Below, piece by piece: positions 16,798 to 24,879 of a DNA stretch of 39,427 bases. This DNA comes from Candidatus Baltobacteraceae bacterium (GTDB lineage: Bacteria; Vulcanimicrobiota; Vulcanimicrobiia; Vulcanimicrobiales; Vulcanimicrobiaceae): the NCBI GenBank assembly GCA_035502855.1, contig DATJTX010000030.1, forward strand, positions 1-39,427, read 5' to 3'. The translations under genes and the position numbers were made by a program. The notes beneath the pieces are model-generated. The model saw only the letters and a list, made by a program, of their open reading frames with translations. It was not told the DNA's origin and made no database searches. Position 1 is the stretch's first letter; every line of letters starts with the position of its first letter.

Positions 16798-16822
16798 CGT
16801 CGACGCCGCGTCTTGGGCTCGA

Positions 16823-16870
16823 CTTTCGTTCTGAGCGCGAAGCGAAGAGCGACAAAGCTCAGGGCGAAAG
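16823..16870 (+). repeat. Long palindromic form of the dispersed repeat, copy 7
   Basis: CTTTCG (16823-16828) and CTGAGC (16831-16836) pair with GCTCAG (16857-16862) and CGAAAG (16865-16870). The 3' arm contains the repeat core GACAAAGCTCAGGGCGAAAG. It ends 12 nt before the secY GTG. Confidence 0.7.
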
Positions 16871-16882
16871 GGGAGCGTAAGG

Positions 16883-18238
16883 GTGTTCGATAATCTGCGC
16901 GCGGCGGTACTAGTTCCCGACATCCGTAAGCGCATCGGGTTCGTGCTCTTTGCCTTCGCGTGGTTCATCTTCATGATCCACGTGCAGCTTCCCAACGTGA
17001 ACGAAGCCGCCTGGCAGAACGTCCTCAAGAGCGGGCAGTTCTACACCCTGCTGGGCTTTCTCTCGGGCGGTGCGCTGCAGAAGCTTTCGATCATCGCCAT
17101 GGGGATCACGCCCTACATCAACGCCTCGATCATCATGCAGTTGATGACGGTCGTGCTGCCGCAACTCGAAGAGTTGGCCAAGAAAGGCGGCGAGGAAGGC
17201 CGAAAGAAGATCGGCCAGTACACGCGCTGGCTGACGATCGTGCTGGCGCTCTTACAGGCAACCTTCATGACGAACGCGATGAAGGCGTCCGGGGTCTTCT
17301 ACGATACGAGCCTGTGGTACCAGCTCTTTGCGATTACGGCGATGGTCGCGGGCACGCTCTTCCTCATGTGGCTCGGCGAGCAGATCAGCGACAAGGGCAT
17401 CGGCAACGGCGTTTCACTGATCATCTTTATCGGCATCGTGCTGCGGTATCCGCAGTATGTGGGCCAGACGTATTCTTCGGCGGCGCAAGGCGGACTCTCG
17501 CTCCTGAACCTCGTGCTATTCATCCTGATCACGATCGCGATCATCATTGGTATCATCTTCATGTACCAAGGGCAGCGGCGCGTGCCGGTGCAGCAGGCGC
17601 GCCGGGTGGTGGGACGCAAAATGTTTGCCGGGCGTTCGACCTACATTCCACTGCGGCTCAATAACGCGGGCGTGATCTCGATCATCTTCGCGATTTCGAT
17701 CCTGCTCTTACCCCAACAGGCCCTCGCGTGGTTCTCGGGCCACGCCGGCGCCGCCGCTCCCGCATATCACTCGCTCTTCGTGCTCCCGGGTCTGCACTGG
17801 AACATCGGATATCCGACCAACCTGGCCGCGGTGAGCGAACTGATCAACGTGTACTTTGCGCCGGGCGGTACGCTCTACAATATCACCTACTTTCTGCTCG
17901 TCGTGGTCTTCACGTTCTTCTATAGCTCGGTCGTGCTCAACACCCGTGACGTGGCCGACAATCTAAAGAAGACGGGCGCGTTCATCCCCGGCATCCGCCC
18001 GGGCCAGCCGACGGTGGATTATCTCAATCGGATTCTCATGCGGCTGACGACCGCCGCCGCGATCTTCCTCGGCGTGCTGGCCGTCGCACCAAACGTTCTC
18101 GAGCGCGGATTGAGCATCACGACGATCTACCTGGGGTCGACCTCACTGCTGATCGTAGTCGGCGTCGCGCTCGATACGATTTCTCAAATCGAAGCACGCT
18201 TGGCGATGCGCGACTACCGCGGGTTCATCAAACGGTAG
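16883..18238 (+). CDS. secY: Preprotein translocase subunit SecY
   Basis: SecY (451 aa) is the membrane channel of the Sec translocase, working with SecE/SecG and SecA. Ten membrane segments are readable, beginning at IGFVLFAFAWFIFMIHV (~18-34). ALQKLSIIAMGITPYINASI and GNGVSLIIFIGIV match the TM2 and TM4 signatures. The fifth cytoplasmic region ends with the usual ARLAMRDYRGFIKR. The start is GTG with GGGGAG upstream. The last base of its stop is the first base of the adk GTG. Confidence 0.98.
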   Translation: MFDNLRAAVLVPDIRKRIGFVLFAFAWFIFMIHVQLPNVNEAAWQNVLKSGQFYTLLGFLSGGALQKLSIIAMGITPYINASIIMQLMTVVLPQLEELAKKGGEEGRKKIGQYTRWLTIVLALLQATFMTNAMKASGVFYDTSLWYQLFAITAMVAGTLFLMWLGEQISDKGIGNGVSLIIFIGIVLRYPQYVGQTYSSAAQGGLSLLNLVLFILITIAIIIGIIFMYQGQRRVPVQQARRVVGRKMFAGRSTYIPLRLNNAGVISIIFAISILLLPQQALAWFSGHAGAAAPAYHSLFVLPGLHWNIGYPTNLAAVSELINVYFAPGGTLYNITYFLLVVVFTFFYSSVVLNTRDVADNLKKTGAFIPGIRPGQPTVDYLNRILMRLTTAAAIFLGVLAVAPNVLERGLSITTIYLGSTSLLIVVGVALDTISQIEARLAMRDYRGFIKR

Positions 18239-18894
18239 TGGCGGCTGATATCATTTTGCTCGGAGGGCCGGGCGCGGGGAAAGGGACGCAGGCGCAGATC
18301 TTGCAGAAGCGCTTCGGCTACCGCCAGGTCTCGACCGGCGATCTCCTCCGGCAGCACCGCGTTCAAGGGACGCAGCTCGGCAAAGCTGCCGAAGGCTATA
18401 TGCAGCGCGGCGAACTCGTACCCGACGACTTGATCATCGACATGGTCAAAGGGGAACTGCGCGAAGGCGAAGCGGTGCTCTTCGACGGCTTTCCGCGTAC
18501 GGTTGCGCAAGCCCAAGCGTTGGATACGCTGCTCGAATCGCGCGGACGCGGCCTTCCCGGCGCGGTGTACTTTGAAATACCGCGGCCGCTGCTCGAAGAA
18601 CGTCTGCTCGGACGCTGGACCAATCCGCGGACCGGCCGCGTCTACCACGAGAAGTTCGATCCGCCGAAGGTGGCGGGCATTTGCGATGAAGACGGCGGAC
18701 CGCTGGTGCAGCGCGAAGACGATCGCCCTGAAACGATCAAGAAGCGGCTCGATGTCTTCGAACTGCAGACGATGCCGCTGGTCGACTATTATGAGACTCG
18801 CGGGCGCCTCGCGCGCATCGACGCGACGCTGGCGGTCGAGGACGTCAGCCACGAACTCATACACGCCATCGGTCTGGAACACGCGCATGACTAA
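18238..18894 (+). CDS. adk: Adenylate kinase
   Basis: This 218-aa enzyme interconverts ATP + AMP and 2 ADP. The P-loop is GGPGAGKGTQ (~8-17), the AMP-binding part contains STGDLLR and the DGFPRT signature (~84-89), and the long-form LID domain runs from about GRWTNPRTGRVYHEKF to the conserved QREDDRPETIKKRL. The LID lacks the four-cysteine zinc site found in some families. The GTG start overlaps the secY stop, as expected in the spc operon. Confidence 0.98.
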   Translation: MAADIILLGGPGAGKGTQAQILQKRFGYRQVSTGDLLRQHRVQGTQLGKAAEGYMQRGELVPDDLIIDMVKGELREGEAVLFDGFPRTVAQAQALDTLLESRGRGLPGAVYFEIPRPLLEERLLGRWTNPRTGRVYHEKFDPPKVAGICDEDGGPLVQREDDRPETIKKRLDVFELQTMPLVDYYETRGRLARIDATLAVEDVSHELIHAIGLEHAHD

Positions 18895-18927
18895 CGGCGC
18901 GGAGCCTGGGGCGGAGTGCCTTTAAAC

Positions 18928-19737
18928 ATGGTCACGCTAAAGTCGGCGCGTGAGATCGAGACGATGCGGCGCAGCGGCAAGATCACCGCGGTCGTGTTGA
19001 CCGAGCTGATGCAAAGCGCGAAGGCGGGAATGACGACGCGCGATCTCGATGCGGCAGCCGAGAAAGGGATCCTCGAGCGCGGCGGGTTGCCGACGTTCAA
19101 GGGGTATCACGGTTTTCCGGCCACGATCTGTGCTTCGGTGAATGACGAGGTCGTGCACGGCATTCCGGGCGAGTACGTGCTGCGCGACGGCGATCTGCTC
19201 TCGATCGACATCGGGACGACGCTCGAGGGATACGTGAGCGATTCCGCGGTGACGATTCCGATCGGCACGATCTCGCAAAAGGCGCGGCACTTGCTCGAGG
19301 TCACCCAAGAGTGCTTGATGATCGGAATCGCGCAGATGCAGCGCGGAAACCGCATCGGCGACATCGGCGCGGCGGTTCAGCGCTATGCCGAAAAGCACGG
19401 CTACGGAGTGGTCCGTGAGCTCGCCGGGCATGGGGTCGGCACGGCGATGCACGAGGAGCCGCAGGTCCCCAACTACGGTAAGGCCGGGACCGGAATGGAA
19501 TTGCGCCCGGGGCTGGTGTTGGCAGTCGAGCCGATGATCACCGAGGGCGACCGGAAGGTCGAGATCCTCAAGGACGGCTGGACAGTCGTCACGTCAGATG
19601 GTAAACTCGCAGCGCACTTCGAGCACACGATTGCCGTGACCGAGGATGGTCCGAAAATCCTTACGCTTCGCAACTACGGGGAGCATCCGGACGCTGCCAA
19701 GTACGTTCCGGACGCGGAAAGGATACCGGCGAGCTGA
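18928..19737 (+). CDS. map: Methionine aminopeptidase, type I
   Basis: MetAP removes the initiator Met. The start [20 protein letters not shown] is standard. The metal ligands expected in this pita-bread fold are seen in the order [18 protein letters not shown] (two Asp), [18 protein letters not shown] (His), [11 protein letters not shown] (Glu), and [15 protein letters not shown] (Glu). I chose the ATG at 18928. A GTG at 18916 is also in frame and would add four residues. The stop overlaps the infA start. Confidence 0.97.
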   Translation: MVTLKSAREIETMRRSGKITAVVLTELMQSAKAGMTTRDLDAAAEKGILERGGLPTFKGYHGFPATICASVNDEVVHGIPGEYVLRDGDLLSIDIGTTLEGYVSDSAVTIPIGTISQKARHLLEVTQECLMIGIAQMQRGNRIGDIGAAVQRYAEKHGYGVVRELAGHGVGTAMHEEPQVPNYGKAGTGMELRPGLVLAVEPMITEGDRKVEILKDGWTVVTSDGKLAAHFEHTIAVTEDGPKILTLRNYGEHPDAAKYVPDAERIPAS

Positions 19738-20024
19738 TGCCTCGTCGCGGCGGCCGTCGCCCCGCCCGGGCGAAGAAGAATACGGACAAAGCGGCCAAGA
19801 CCGCCACGCCCAAGGAAGAGGCGATCGAGGTCGAGGGCACGATCGTCGAGCCTCTGCCCAATGCGATGTTTCGGGTGGAACTCGCCAACGGGCACCGTGT
19901 GTTGGCACACGTGTCGGGAAAAATCCGGATGAACTTCATCCGCATTCTTCCCGGAGATAGAGTTCTCGTGGAGCTCTCGCCCTACGATCTCACGCACGGC
20001 AGAATAACGTACCGGTATAAGTAA
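19737..20024 (+). CDS. infA: Translation initiation factor IF-1 with basic N-terminal extension
   Basis: IF-1 (95 aa; usually 72) is an OB-fold factor that blocks the 30S A site during initiation. The core [20 protein letters not shown] then [16 protein letters not shown] runs from residue ~27 and ends with [16 protein letters not shown]. The first ~24 residues, [19 protein letters not shown] and so on, are an extra basic tail. There is no in-frame ATG, GTG or TTG at the position of the normal start, so the extension appears real. Confidence 0.96.
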   Translation: MPRRGGRRPARAKKNTDKAAKTATPKEEAIEVEGTIVEPLPNAMFRVELANGHRVLAHVSGKIRMNFIRILPGDRVLVELSPYDLTHGRITYRYK

Positions 20025-20193
20025 GGCTGCTGGACGAGGTCCCGATAGCAGCGTCGTTAGCAAAACCAACCTTCGTTTGGGCGCCCCTCGGGGGATCTCA
20101 AGCGGATATCTATAGGAGAAAGGCGCCCGTGGCCCAGGGGCCCCGCGAAGGAACTTCGCGGGGGTGCGGAGCCAAGGGCGGAGCACCATCAAA
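20025..20193 (+). other. Structured 169-bp spacer between infA and rpmJ
   Basis: The spacer holds several hairpins. GCTGCTGGAC (20026-20035) pairs with GTCC plus AGCAGC (20039-20052, with a four-base bulge). CCCCGCGAAG (20141-20150) pairs with CTTCGCGGGG (20154-20163). GGTGC (20163-20167) pairs with GCACC (20183-20187). The last two belong to the GC-rich repeat type also seen in rplD and before trpD. No U-tract follows, so these are not terminators. Confidence 0.6.
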
Positions 20194-20310
20194 ATGAAAG
20201 TCAGACCTTCGGTCAAGAAAATTTGCGAAAAGTGCAAGATCATTCGCCGCGAGGGTAAAGTGCGCGTGATCTGCACCGTCAATCCGAAGCACAAGCAAGT
20301 GCAAGGTTAA
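20194..20310 (+). CDS. rpmJ: 50S ribosomal protein L36
   Basis: L36 is a 38-aa zinc-binding 50S protein. It reads [20 protein letters not shown] and then [18 protein letters not shown], with the zinc ligands Cys11, Cys14, Cys27 and His33. GGGCGGAG precedes the ATG by 10 nt. Like S14 and S4 here, it is the zinc-containing form. It lies in its normal place between infA and rpsM. Confidence 0.98.
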   Translation: MKVRPSVKKICEKCKIIRREGKVRVICTVNPKHKQVQG

Positions 20311-20324
20311 AGAGGAAACCACTT

Positions 20325-20711
20325 ATGGCACGTATCGCTGGTATCGATCTTCCGCGCGAGAAGCGTATCGAGATTGCGCTGCAGTACATCTACGGCGTCG
20401 GCCCGACGACGGCGGCGAAGCTGCTCGCCCATGCGGGGATCAATCCCGACACGCGCGTGAAAGACCTCGCCGAAGACGACGAAAAGAAACTGCGTGACGC
20501 GATCGACACGCTGCAAGTGCGGGTCGAAGGTGATTTGCGGCGCGAGGTACAGGGCAACATCAAGCGGCTGATGGACATCGGCTGCTACCGCGGACTGCGT
20601 CATCGTCGCGGCCTCCCGGTTCGCGGCCAGCGCACCAAGACCAATGCGCGCACGCGCAAGGGGCCGAAACGGACCGTCGCGGGCAAGAAGAAGGCCTTAA
20701 CCAAGAAATAG
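20325..20711 (+). CDS. rpsM: 30S ribosomal protein S13
   Basis: S13 (128 aa) forms bridges to the 50S and contacts P-site t[23 protein letters not shown] then YIYGVG is the start. The helix-two-turn-helix region includes [20 protein letters not shown] near the C-terminus, and [20 protein letters not shown] is the signature. GAGGAAA precedes the ATG. It is the last ribosomal gene of this operon because a hairpin with a short U-tract follows directly. Confidence 0.99.
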   Translation: MARIAGIDLPREKRIEIALQYIYGVGPTTAAKLLAHAGINPDTRVKDLAEDDEKKLRDAIDTLQVRVEGDLRREVQGNIKRLMDIGCYRGLRHRRGLPVRGQRTKTNARTRKGPKRTVAGKKKALTKK

Positions 20712-20717
20712 CGCGAA

Positions 20718-20743
20718 GGCCCGGCGAATGCCGGGCCTTTCTT
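20718..20743 (+). terminator. Terminator-like hairpin after rpsM
   Basis: GGCCCGGC (20718-20725) pairs with GCCGGGCC (20730-20737) around GAAT and is followed by TTTCTT. The U-tract is short, so termination may be partial. The next gene's ATG begins one base after it. Confidence 0.75.
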
Positions 20744-20744
20744 C

Positions 20745-21479
20745 ATGAACGCCGTCATTACGGCCGGCGGTCCGATCGGCGGCGAGTTCGCGCTGCTTGC
20801 CGGAACCGATCGCAAGGCGCTCGCGCCCGTTCGCGGACGCACCTTGATCGCACGCACGATCGAAGCGCTGGTGGGATGCGGCATCGAGCGAATCGCCGTC
20901 GTGGGCAACGACGCCGTCGGTGCGGAATGCGGGGCGCTCGCGCCGGTGAAGATGGTACGCGATGCCGGGTCGGGTGGAGCGAACGTGCTCGGCGCGCTCG
21001 ACGCCTGGCCCGACGATGCGGCTCTGCTCTATCTGACCTGCGATCTGCCCTACATCGACGAGCGCGCGCTGCAGTGGTTCCTGGAACGTATCGATCCTTG
21101 CGCGCTGAGCATGCCGCTCACCGCGCACGATGCGTTCTCCCGGCGCTTTCCCGGCGCACCTCCGTTCGGAATCACGCTTGCCGGTGAGCGCGTCGTCAAT
21201 GGCGGCGTTTTTCATCTGCCGGCGGGCTCACGTGCGCGGATCCGGGCATTGGCGAGCATGCTGTTCGATGCACGCAAGGCGCCGTGGAAGATGGCGGCGA
21301 TCGCGGGACCGTCGGTGCTGGTCCGTTTCGCTTTTCGACAGCTATCCGTCGCGGCGCTCGAAGCGCGCGCGCAGCGCGTCTTGGACGTCCCCGTCGCAGC
21401 CGTGCGCGACGCACCGCCCGAACTCGCCTACGACATCGACGTCCTAACAGAGTACCGGTACGCGCTCGATCATGCCTAA
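20745..21479 (+). CDS. MobA-like nucleotidyltransferase
   Basis: This 244-aa protein has an NTP-transferase (GT-A) fold. The nucleotide-binding start is MNAVITAGGPIGG. Lys28 lies in the DRKALAPVRGRTLIARTIEA segment, LYLTCDLPYID (~101-111) holds the metal-binding Asp, and NGGVFHLPAG follows. The family includes MobA (molybdenum cofactor guanylyltransferase) and sugar or amino-polyol nucleotidyltransferases; the substrate is unknown. The ATG sits one base beyond the terminator-like hairpin, leaving no separate Shine-Dalgarno. It overlaps the transporter gene by 8 bp. Confidence 0.8.
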   Translation: MNAVITAGGPIGGEFALLAGTDRKALAPVRGRTLIARTIEALVGCGIERIAVVGNDAVGAECGALAPVKMVRDAGSGGANVLGALDAWPDDAALLYLTCDLPYIDERALQWFLERIDPCALSMPLTAHDAFSRRFPGAPPFGITLAGERVVNGGVFHLPAGSRARIRALASMLFDARKAPWKMAAIAGPSVLVRFAFRQLSVAALEARAQRVLDVPVAAVRDAPPELAYDIDVLTEYRYALDHA

Positions 21480-22665
21480 GCCGGCACATCCCGCACGCAT
21501 CACGCTGCTGTGGTTCGGCGTCCAATTGATTTGGGGGGCTGTACTCGGCATCTCGCTGCAAGCCCGAACGGTACAACTGGCCGCGGGTTCGTCACTCGCT
21601 ACGTTTGCAGAGATTTCGGCAAGCGGTGCGTTTGCCGCCGGGCTCACGCAGCTGGTCGTCGGGCCGCTCTCCGACCATCTGCGTCGTCGCGGTCGGCGGC
21701 GCAGCGGGTTTTATCTTCTCGGCGCGATCTTCGGAAGCGGCGCCGTGCTCGCGTTATACGCCGCGCCCACCGCCGGCACGTTGCTGGCCTCGTTCGTCGC
21801 ACTCCAGTTTTCGCTCAACCTGATCATCGGCCCATATCAAGCGGTGATTCCGGATACGCTGCCGCCGCAACGGTTCGGATTCGCCTCGGGATGGCTGGCT
21901 GCGCTCGGCAGCGCGGGCAATGCGACCGGTGCCGTGCTGGCCGCGTTTCTCGGAAACGGGGAGATTCTCGGGATTGCTTTGGCGCTCGGCCTCCTCAGCG
22001 CCGCGCTCGGCACGTTGCTGCACCTCCGCGGCGTTCCGCTGCAGCCGCTCTCGGAACGCCCGCCGTTCGCATTGACGCGCACGCTGGTCGATTTGTTCAT
22101 CTCGCGTGCGATGGTCTACCTCGGGTTCTACACCGTGCTCGGATACTTATATTTCTTCGTCGCCGCGGTCTTACCGCGGGGATTCGTTCTCGATGCGACC
22201 CGCGCAAGCGGGCTGTGCATCTTGCTCTTCACCGCCTTGGGAACCGCGGGTGCGATGATCGCGGCGCGACCGGCCGATCGCAGCGACGAACGCCTAGTGG
22301 TGACGGCCGGCGGCGGCCTCGTCTGCGTTTCGCTCGTGGTGCTGGCGCTCGCGCAAGCCTTGCCGGTGCTGCCGTTGGCGATCGCAGCAGCCGGCGTCGG
22401 GTGGGGTATATTCCTCTGTGCCGATTGGGCATTCGCGTGCCGGTTGCTCCCGCCGAACGCCATGGCCACGACGATGGCGGTTTGGAACCTGGCGGTGGTC
22501 GGACCCCAGCTCCTCGCGCCGCTGGTGGCGAGCCTGCTCCTCTCGCGATTGGGAACGCTGAACTCCGGCGCCGGGCCGCGCGACGCGATGCTCCTGGCAA
22601 GTGCCGAATTACTCATCGGTACGGGGTGGATCTGGCGTTTACCGCTTACCCGGACAGGGAAATAG
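21472..22665 (+). CDS. MFS transporter
   Basis: This 397-aa membrane protein has about 12 hydrophobic segments. The loop between TM2 and TM3, GPLSDHLRRRGRRRSGFYLL (~66-85), is the 'G..(S/A)D..RR..GRR' motif of major facilitator proteins, here close to the SLC45/GPH sugar-transporter style. A similar ARPADRSDERL loop starts the second half. The substrate cannot be assigned. It is coupled to the MobA-like gene by an 8-bp overlap, so it may move a compound related to that enzyme's product. Confidence 0.85.
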   Translation: MPKPAHPARITLLWFGVQLIWGAVLGISLQARTVQLAAGSSLATFAEISASGAFAAGLTQLVVGPLSDHLRRRGRRRSGFYLLGAIFGSGAVLALYAAPTAGTLLASFVALQFSLNLIIGPYQAVIPDTLPPQRFGFASGWLAALGSAGNATGAVLAAFLGNGEILGIALALGLLSAALGTLLHLRGVPLQPLSERPPFALTRTLVDLFISRAMVYLGFYTVLGYLYFFVAAVLPRGFVLDATRASGLCILLFTALGTAGAMIAARPADRSDERLVVTAGGGLVCVSLVVLALAQALPVLPLAIAAAGVGWGIFLCADWAFACRLLPPNAMATTMAVWNLAVVGPQLLAPLVASLLLSRLGTLNSGAGPRDAMLLASAELLIGTGWIWRLPLTRTGK

Positions 22666-22774
22666 CACTAGGCCTGGTCCGCGTGGAACCCGGGGTGGCG
22701 GCCATGCGTTGTTAGGCTCGTGGGGCAGATAAGCGACCCCACGCGATATTGTTAAAGAAGCTAAGGAGGCTCTT

Positions 22775-24085
22775 GTGAAACGACTGAGCACCGGAGTCCT
22801 AGCGGCACTCATGGCAGTGCTTTGCGGGCTCACCGCGGTAGCTGCAACCTCGGCTTCGCAATCACAGGGAAACACTGGACAAGCTGTGGTTGCGCAAGAC
22901 CAAGGTTCGATGCCGCCGGCCAACTTCGGATCTCCGCCGTCCGGCCAATACCCAATTCTCTTCAACGATCACCACGTTTACGCGAAACCCGACACGCTCC
23001 GGCAAGGACGCGTGCTTGCGGCGCTGGTGAGAGGCGGTACCGTGCTGATCCCTCTGCGCTCGATGTTCGAGCAAATGGGGGCGACGGTTTCGTACGATCC
23101 GGCCAGCAAGACCGTAACGGTCAGCAAGCCCGGTTCGGAAGTGAAGGTTACGGTCGGGCAACCCGAAGTGATCATCAACGGTGAATCGCGTCCGCTGGAC
23201 GTGCCGCCGATGATTTATCACGGCATCATCCTCGTGCCGGTTCGCGTCATCTCGGAAGGAATGGGTGCCTACGTGCAGTGGGTTCCCGATCGTCAAATCG
23301 TCGTCGTTCGGTATATTCCGGCGACGCCGCCGCCGAGTGCGCCGCCGACCGCAGCACCCACCGTCGCGCCGACGGTCGCGCCCACGCCGACTCCTGTTCC
23401 GGTGGCAACACCATATAAGGAAATCTTCGTGGCCGGCGACTACATCTTCTCGCCGAAGGTCTATAACGAATTCAGCCCGGGTAACACGGGAACGGGCAGC
23501 TCGTATGACATTCACGGCGCGTGGGAGTTCGACGCGTTCAACATCCCCTGGATGATTGGAGGCAACTTCGAGCAGTTCCAATATCCGCACACGTGCGCCG
23601 GCGGCGTGGCTACGCCGACTGCCGACTGCTACGTGACAACGATCGGCGGACTCGGTTCGACTGCGGTGCCGGCCTTTACGGCCAAAGACACCGACGTCGA
23701 TGCGCGTCTGGGCATCAAGGTGGCTGATCCGCGGATTTACATCGGCGTAGGCTATCTGTTCCGTTCAACCAACTACGGCTATCCGCGTTTGAACGGGGTT
23801 GGGTTCGGCGCCGAGAAGCTCCCGGATCTGAATCAGGCGCTCTCGTGGTTCGGTAGTGCCTACTACTATCCGAATACCAAGGGCAACTTCACGGATCCGT
23901 CCGGGAACGTCTACACGCTCAGCTACAACTTCCTGAAGTACCAGATCGGCTTCGATTACGTCTTCGGGAACAGTCCGATCTTCATCGAAGCCGGCTGGCA
24001 GGGCCTGAGCGGTACGAACAAGACCAACGCTCCGGTCAACTACACGGCCAACGGACCCTTCGCGGGTATCGGCATCAAGTTCTAG
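22775..24085 (+). CDS. Copper-amine-oxidase-N-like stalk domain fused to outer-membrane beta-barrel
   Basis: This 436-aa secreted protein starts at GTG with AAGGAGG 5 nt upstream. A signal peptide covers residues ~1-24. A Cu_amine_oxidN1-type domain follows: VLIPLRSMFEQMGATVSYDP (~90-109), then VIINGESRPLDVPPMIYHGI and ILVPVRVISEGMGA. A Pro/Thr/Val-rich linker (~183-212) leads to a region of alternating aromatic strands ending ...GPFAGIGIKF. The terminal Phe and the Tyr/Trp-rich amphipathic strands suggest an outer-membrane barrel, so the stalk would lie in the periplasm and perhaps bind cell wall. Its own terminator and the flanking genes show it is a separate unit inside the alpha operon. 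Function is unknown. Confidence 0.8.
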   Translation: MKRLSTGVLAALMAVLCGLTAVAATSASQSQGNTGQAVVAQDQGSMPPANFGSPPSGQYPILFNDHHVYAKPDTLRQGRVLAALVRGGTVLIPLRSMFEQMGATVSYDPASKTVTVSKPGSEVKVTVGQPEVIINGESRPLDVPPMIYHGIILVPVRVISEGMGAYVQWVPDRQIVVVRYIPATPPPSAPPTAAPTVAPTVAPTPTPVPVATPYKEIFVAGDYIFSPKVYNEFSPGNTGTGSSYDIHGAWEFDAFNIPWMIGGNFEQFQYPHTCAGGVATPTADCYVTTIGGLGSTAVPAFTAKDTDVDARLGIKVADPRIYIGVGYLFRSTNYGYPRLNGVGFGAEKLPDLNQALSWFGSAYYYPNTKGNFTDPSGNVYTLSYNFLKYQIGFDYVFGNSPIFIEAGWQGLSGTNKTNAPVNYTANGPFAGIGIKF

Positions 24086-24087
24086 AT

Positions 24088-24153
24088 GGTTCCACCGGCT
24101 TCTCGCCGGTCGCACATCCTGTGCTTGGAACCTTCAGCCGCCTCCGTGCGGCT
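24088..24153 (+). repeat. Three-way-junction element, copy A
   Basis: The closing stem GGTTCC (24088-24093) pairs with GGAACC (24127-24132). Inside are two arms: ACCGGC/GCCGGT (24094-24099 with 24105-24110) and GCACA/TGTGC (24112-24116 with 24120-24124, loop TCC). Three bases later comes a hairpin AGCCGC/GCGGCT (24136-24141 with 24148-24153). It begins 3 nt after a stop codon. A homologous copy with compensatory changes is at 25539-25603. Confidence 0.75.
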
Positions 24154-24164
24154 AGGATGGAACG

Positions 24165-24202
24165 GAGAAGGCTCGGTCTGGGGACCGAGCCTTCTCTTTC
24201 TT
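24165..24202 (+). terminator. Strong rho-independent terminator
   Basis: GAGAAGGCTCGGTC (24165-24178) pairs with GACCGAGCCTTCTC (24183-24196) around TGGG, giving 14 perfect base pairs followed by TTTCTT. It ends transcription from the barrel-protein unit before the rpsK promoter. Confidence 0.92.
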
Positions 24203-24212
24203 GGGGGCCCCT

Positions 24213-24241
24213 TTGACATCCGCGGCTACCTACGGTAAGAT
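24213..24241 (+). promoter_or_regulatory. Promoter of rpsK-rpsD-rpoA-rplQ
   Basis: A consensus TTGACA (24213-24218), a 17-bp spacer and TAAGAT (24236-24241) lie just after the terminator. Transcription should begin near 24248, leaving a ~220-nt leader. Confidence 0.88.
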
Positions 24242-24247
24242 ACCTGC

Positions 24248-24468
24248 TTGGCGCTGCTGCTCTCTCTCTGGCGGTGGCGCGCGGCTCTGGGGGCAATCGC
24301 CGAGTCCCCAGCTCCACCAGATGGGATCACCGCAGGGTGGACCCGTTGCCGCACGGATGCGGCAACAAAGTCCGAGCACACGAGGTGCGTCCGCGCGAAG
24401 CGCGGCGGACGAGTCTAGGCGACGACAGCCCCGTCGTTCGGGGAACCGGAAAAACATCGGAGTCTTTT
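24248..24468 (+). promoter_or_regulatory. Long structured 5' leader of rpsK
   Basis: The untranslated region before rpsK has strong stems, for example GTTGCCGCA (24345-24353) with TGCGGCAAC (24358-24366), and GTCCGC (24389-24394) with GCGGAC (24405-24410). It ends at a GGAG six bases before the TTG start. A ribosomal-protein (S4 or S11) control leader is plausible, because S4 regulates alpha-type operons elsewhere, but I recognise no known motif. An open frame through the region has no ribosomal similarity and is not called. Confidence 0.45.
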
Positions 24469-24864
24469 TTGGCTGCCAAAAAGCAAACGAAGACGCGGCG
24501 GAAGCGTGAGGTCAAAAACGTCCAGTCGGGCGTGACTCACGTGCACGCGTCGTTCAACAATACGATCGTCACAATCAGCGATCCGCATGGCAACGTGGTC
24601 TCTTGGGCCTCGGCAGGCAACCTCGGCTTCAAAGGATCGAAGAAGTCGACGCCGTTTGCTGCGCAGATGGCTGCCGAATCGGCCGCGCGCAAGGCGATGG
24701 AACACGGCATGAAGAGCACGGAAGTGTTCGTCAAGGGTCCCGGCGCCGGACGCGAAGCGGCCATTCGTTCGCTTCAAGCCGCCGGCCTCGAGATCACGAT
24801 GATCAAAGACGTTACGCCTATTCCTCATAACGGCTGCCGCCCGCCCAAGCGCCGCCGCGTGTAA
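24469..24864 (+). CDS. rpsK: 30S ribosomal protein S11
   Basis: S11 (131 aa) forms the 30S platform near the mRNA exit. The start is TTG, giving [20 protein letters not shown], with GGAG six bases upstream. [20 protein letters not shown] (~26-45), [20 protein letters not shown], and [19 protein letters not shown] at the end are canonical. It starts a new transcription unit, split from rpsM by almost 4 kb. Confidence 0.98.
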   Translation: MAAKKQTKTRRKREVKNVQSGVTHVHASFNNTIVTISDPHGNVVSWASAGNLGFKGSKKSTPFAAQMAAESAARKAMEHGMKSTEVFVKGPGAGREAAIRSLQAAGLEITMIKDVTPIPHNGCRPPKRRRV

Positions 24865-24879
24865 TCGAAGAGAGAAGAT

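Noticed and set aside
24274-24468. N-terminal extension of S11 from an ATG at 24274
   Set aside because: It would run through the structured leader, has no ribosomal similarity, and a TTG with a well-placed GGAG gives the canonical S11 start.
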